Assembly: GCA_002451015.1 (NCBI GenBank)
Contig: DKBB01000168.1
Span: 1 to 6,397 of the forward strand
Direction of reading: 5' to 3'
DNA length: 6,397 nt
From: Acidobacteria bacterium UBA6911
Lineage (GTDB): Bacteria; Acidobacteriota; UBA6911
This document shows, in pieces, positions 6,380-6,397 of the stretch. The first letter of the stretch is position 1. Every line of letters begins with the position of its first letter. Below the pieces are notes generated by a model. It did not search any database. It was not told where the DNA came from and saw nothing but the letters and a program-made list of their open reading frames with translations. The position numbers and the translations under genes are program-made.

Positions 6380-6392
6380 AGTCATAGTGACT
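6380..6392. promoter_or_regulatory. Small inverted repeat upstream of the GRE gene, possible operator
   Basis: The sequence AGTCA-TAG-TGACT is a perfect 5+5 inverted repeat with a 3-base centre, 53-65 bases upstream of the GRE start. Its size and position would suit a regulator half-site pair, but a repeat this short can arise by chance and the upstream region is cut off by the window edge. A loose TAAAAT (-10-like) lies between it and the gene, with no recognisable -35 box. Confidence 0.25.
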
Positions 6393-6397
6393 TGTTG

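Overview
The window looks like part of a chromosome from an anaerobic bacterium of roughly 50% GC. The anaerobe inference rests on a complete glycyl radical enzyme (GRE) and its radical-SAM activase, which are oxygen-sensitive. The style of the two-component proteins would suit a Desulfobacterota-type organism, but this is inference and no marker gene fixes the taxonomy.

Layout: bases 1-651 (+) hold the C-terminal part of a sensor histidine kinase that begins outside the window. Facing it on the minus strand is a stand-alone receiver-domain response regulator (730-1176) with its own candidate promoter and ribosome binding site. The rest of the window is minus strand. In transcription order it holds a GRE (6327-3859), its activating enzyme (3773-2787) and an unrecognised 422-residue protein (2550-1282). 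That last gene most likely starts at a TTG codon behind a strong Shine-Dalgarno sequence.

The least ordinary structure is non-coding. The activase gene is bracketed by two hairpin elements of about 100 bp (2688-2788 and 3751-3849). Each has 33-nt inverted arms, perfect in the first and 28/33 in the second, and an unrelated spacer of 33-35 nt. The arms of the two elements match each other at 24 of 33 positions, so they look like diverged copies of one small repeat family. One overlaps the activase stop codon. The other fills almost the whole GRE-activase gap and contains the activase start codon inside its stem. They could be MITE-like or REP-like insertions, terminators or attenuators, or both.

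Functionally, the GRE and activase form a standard pair: the activase uses S-adenosylmethionine to put a radical on Gly798, which is relayed to Cys456. The GRE has the Gly-Cys-Val-Glu active-site motif shared by eliminating GREs (dehydratases and C-N or C-S lyases) and some decarboxylases. I cannot name its substrate. The downstream 422-residue protein has a Cys...His...Cys pattern that may bind zinc; similarity to LCIB-type beta-carbonic anhydrases is a tentative idea only. Whether the two regulators control the GRE genes cannot be seen from the sequence.
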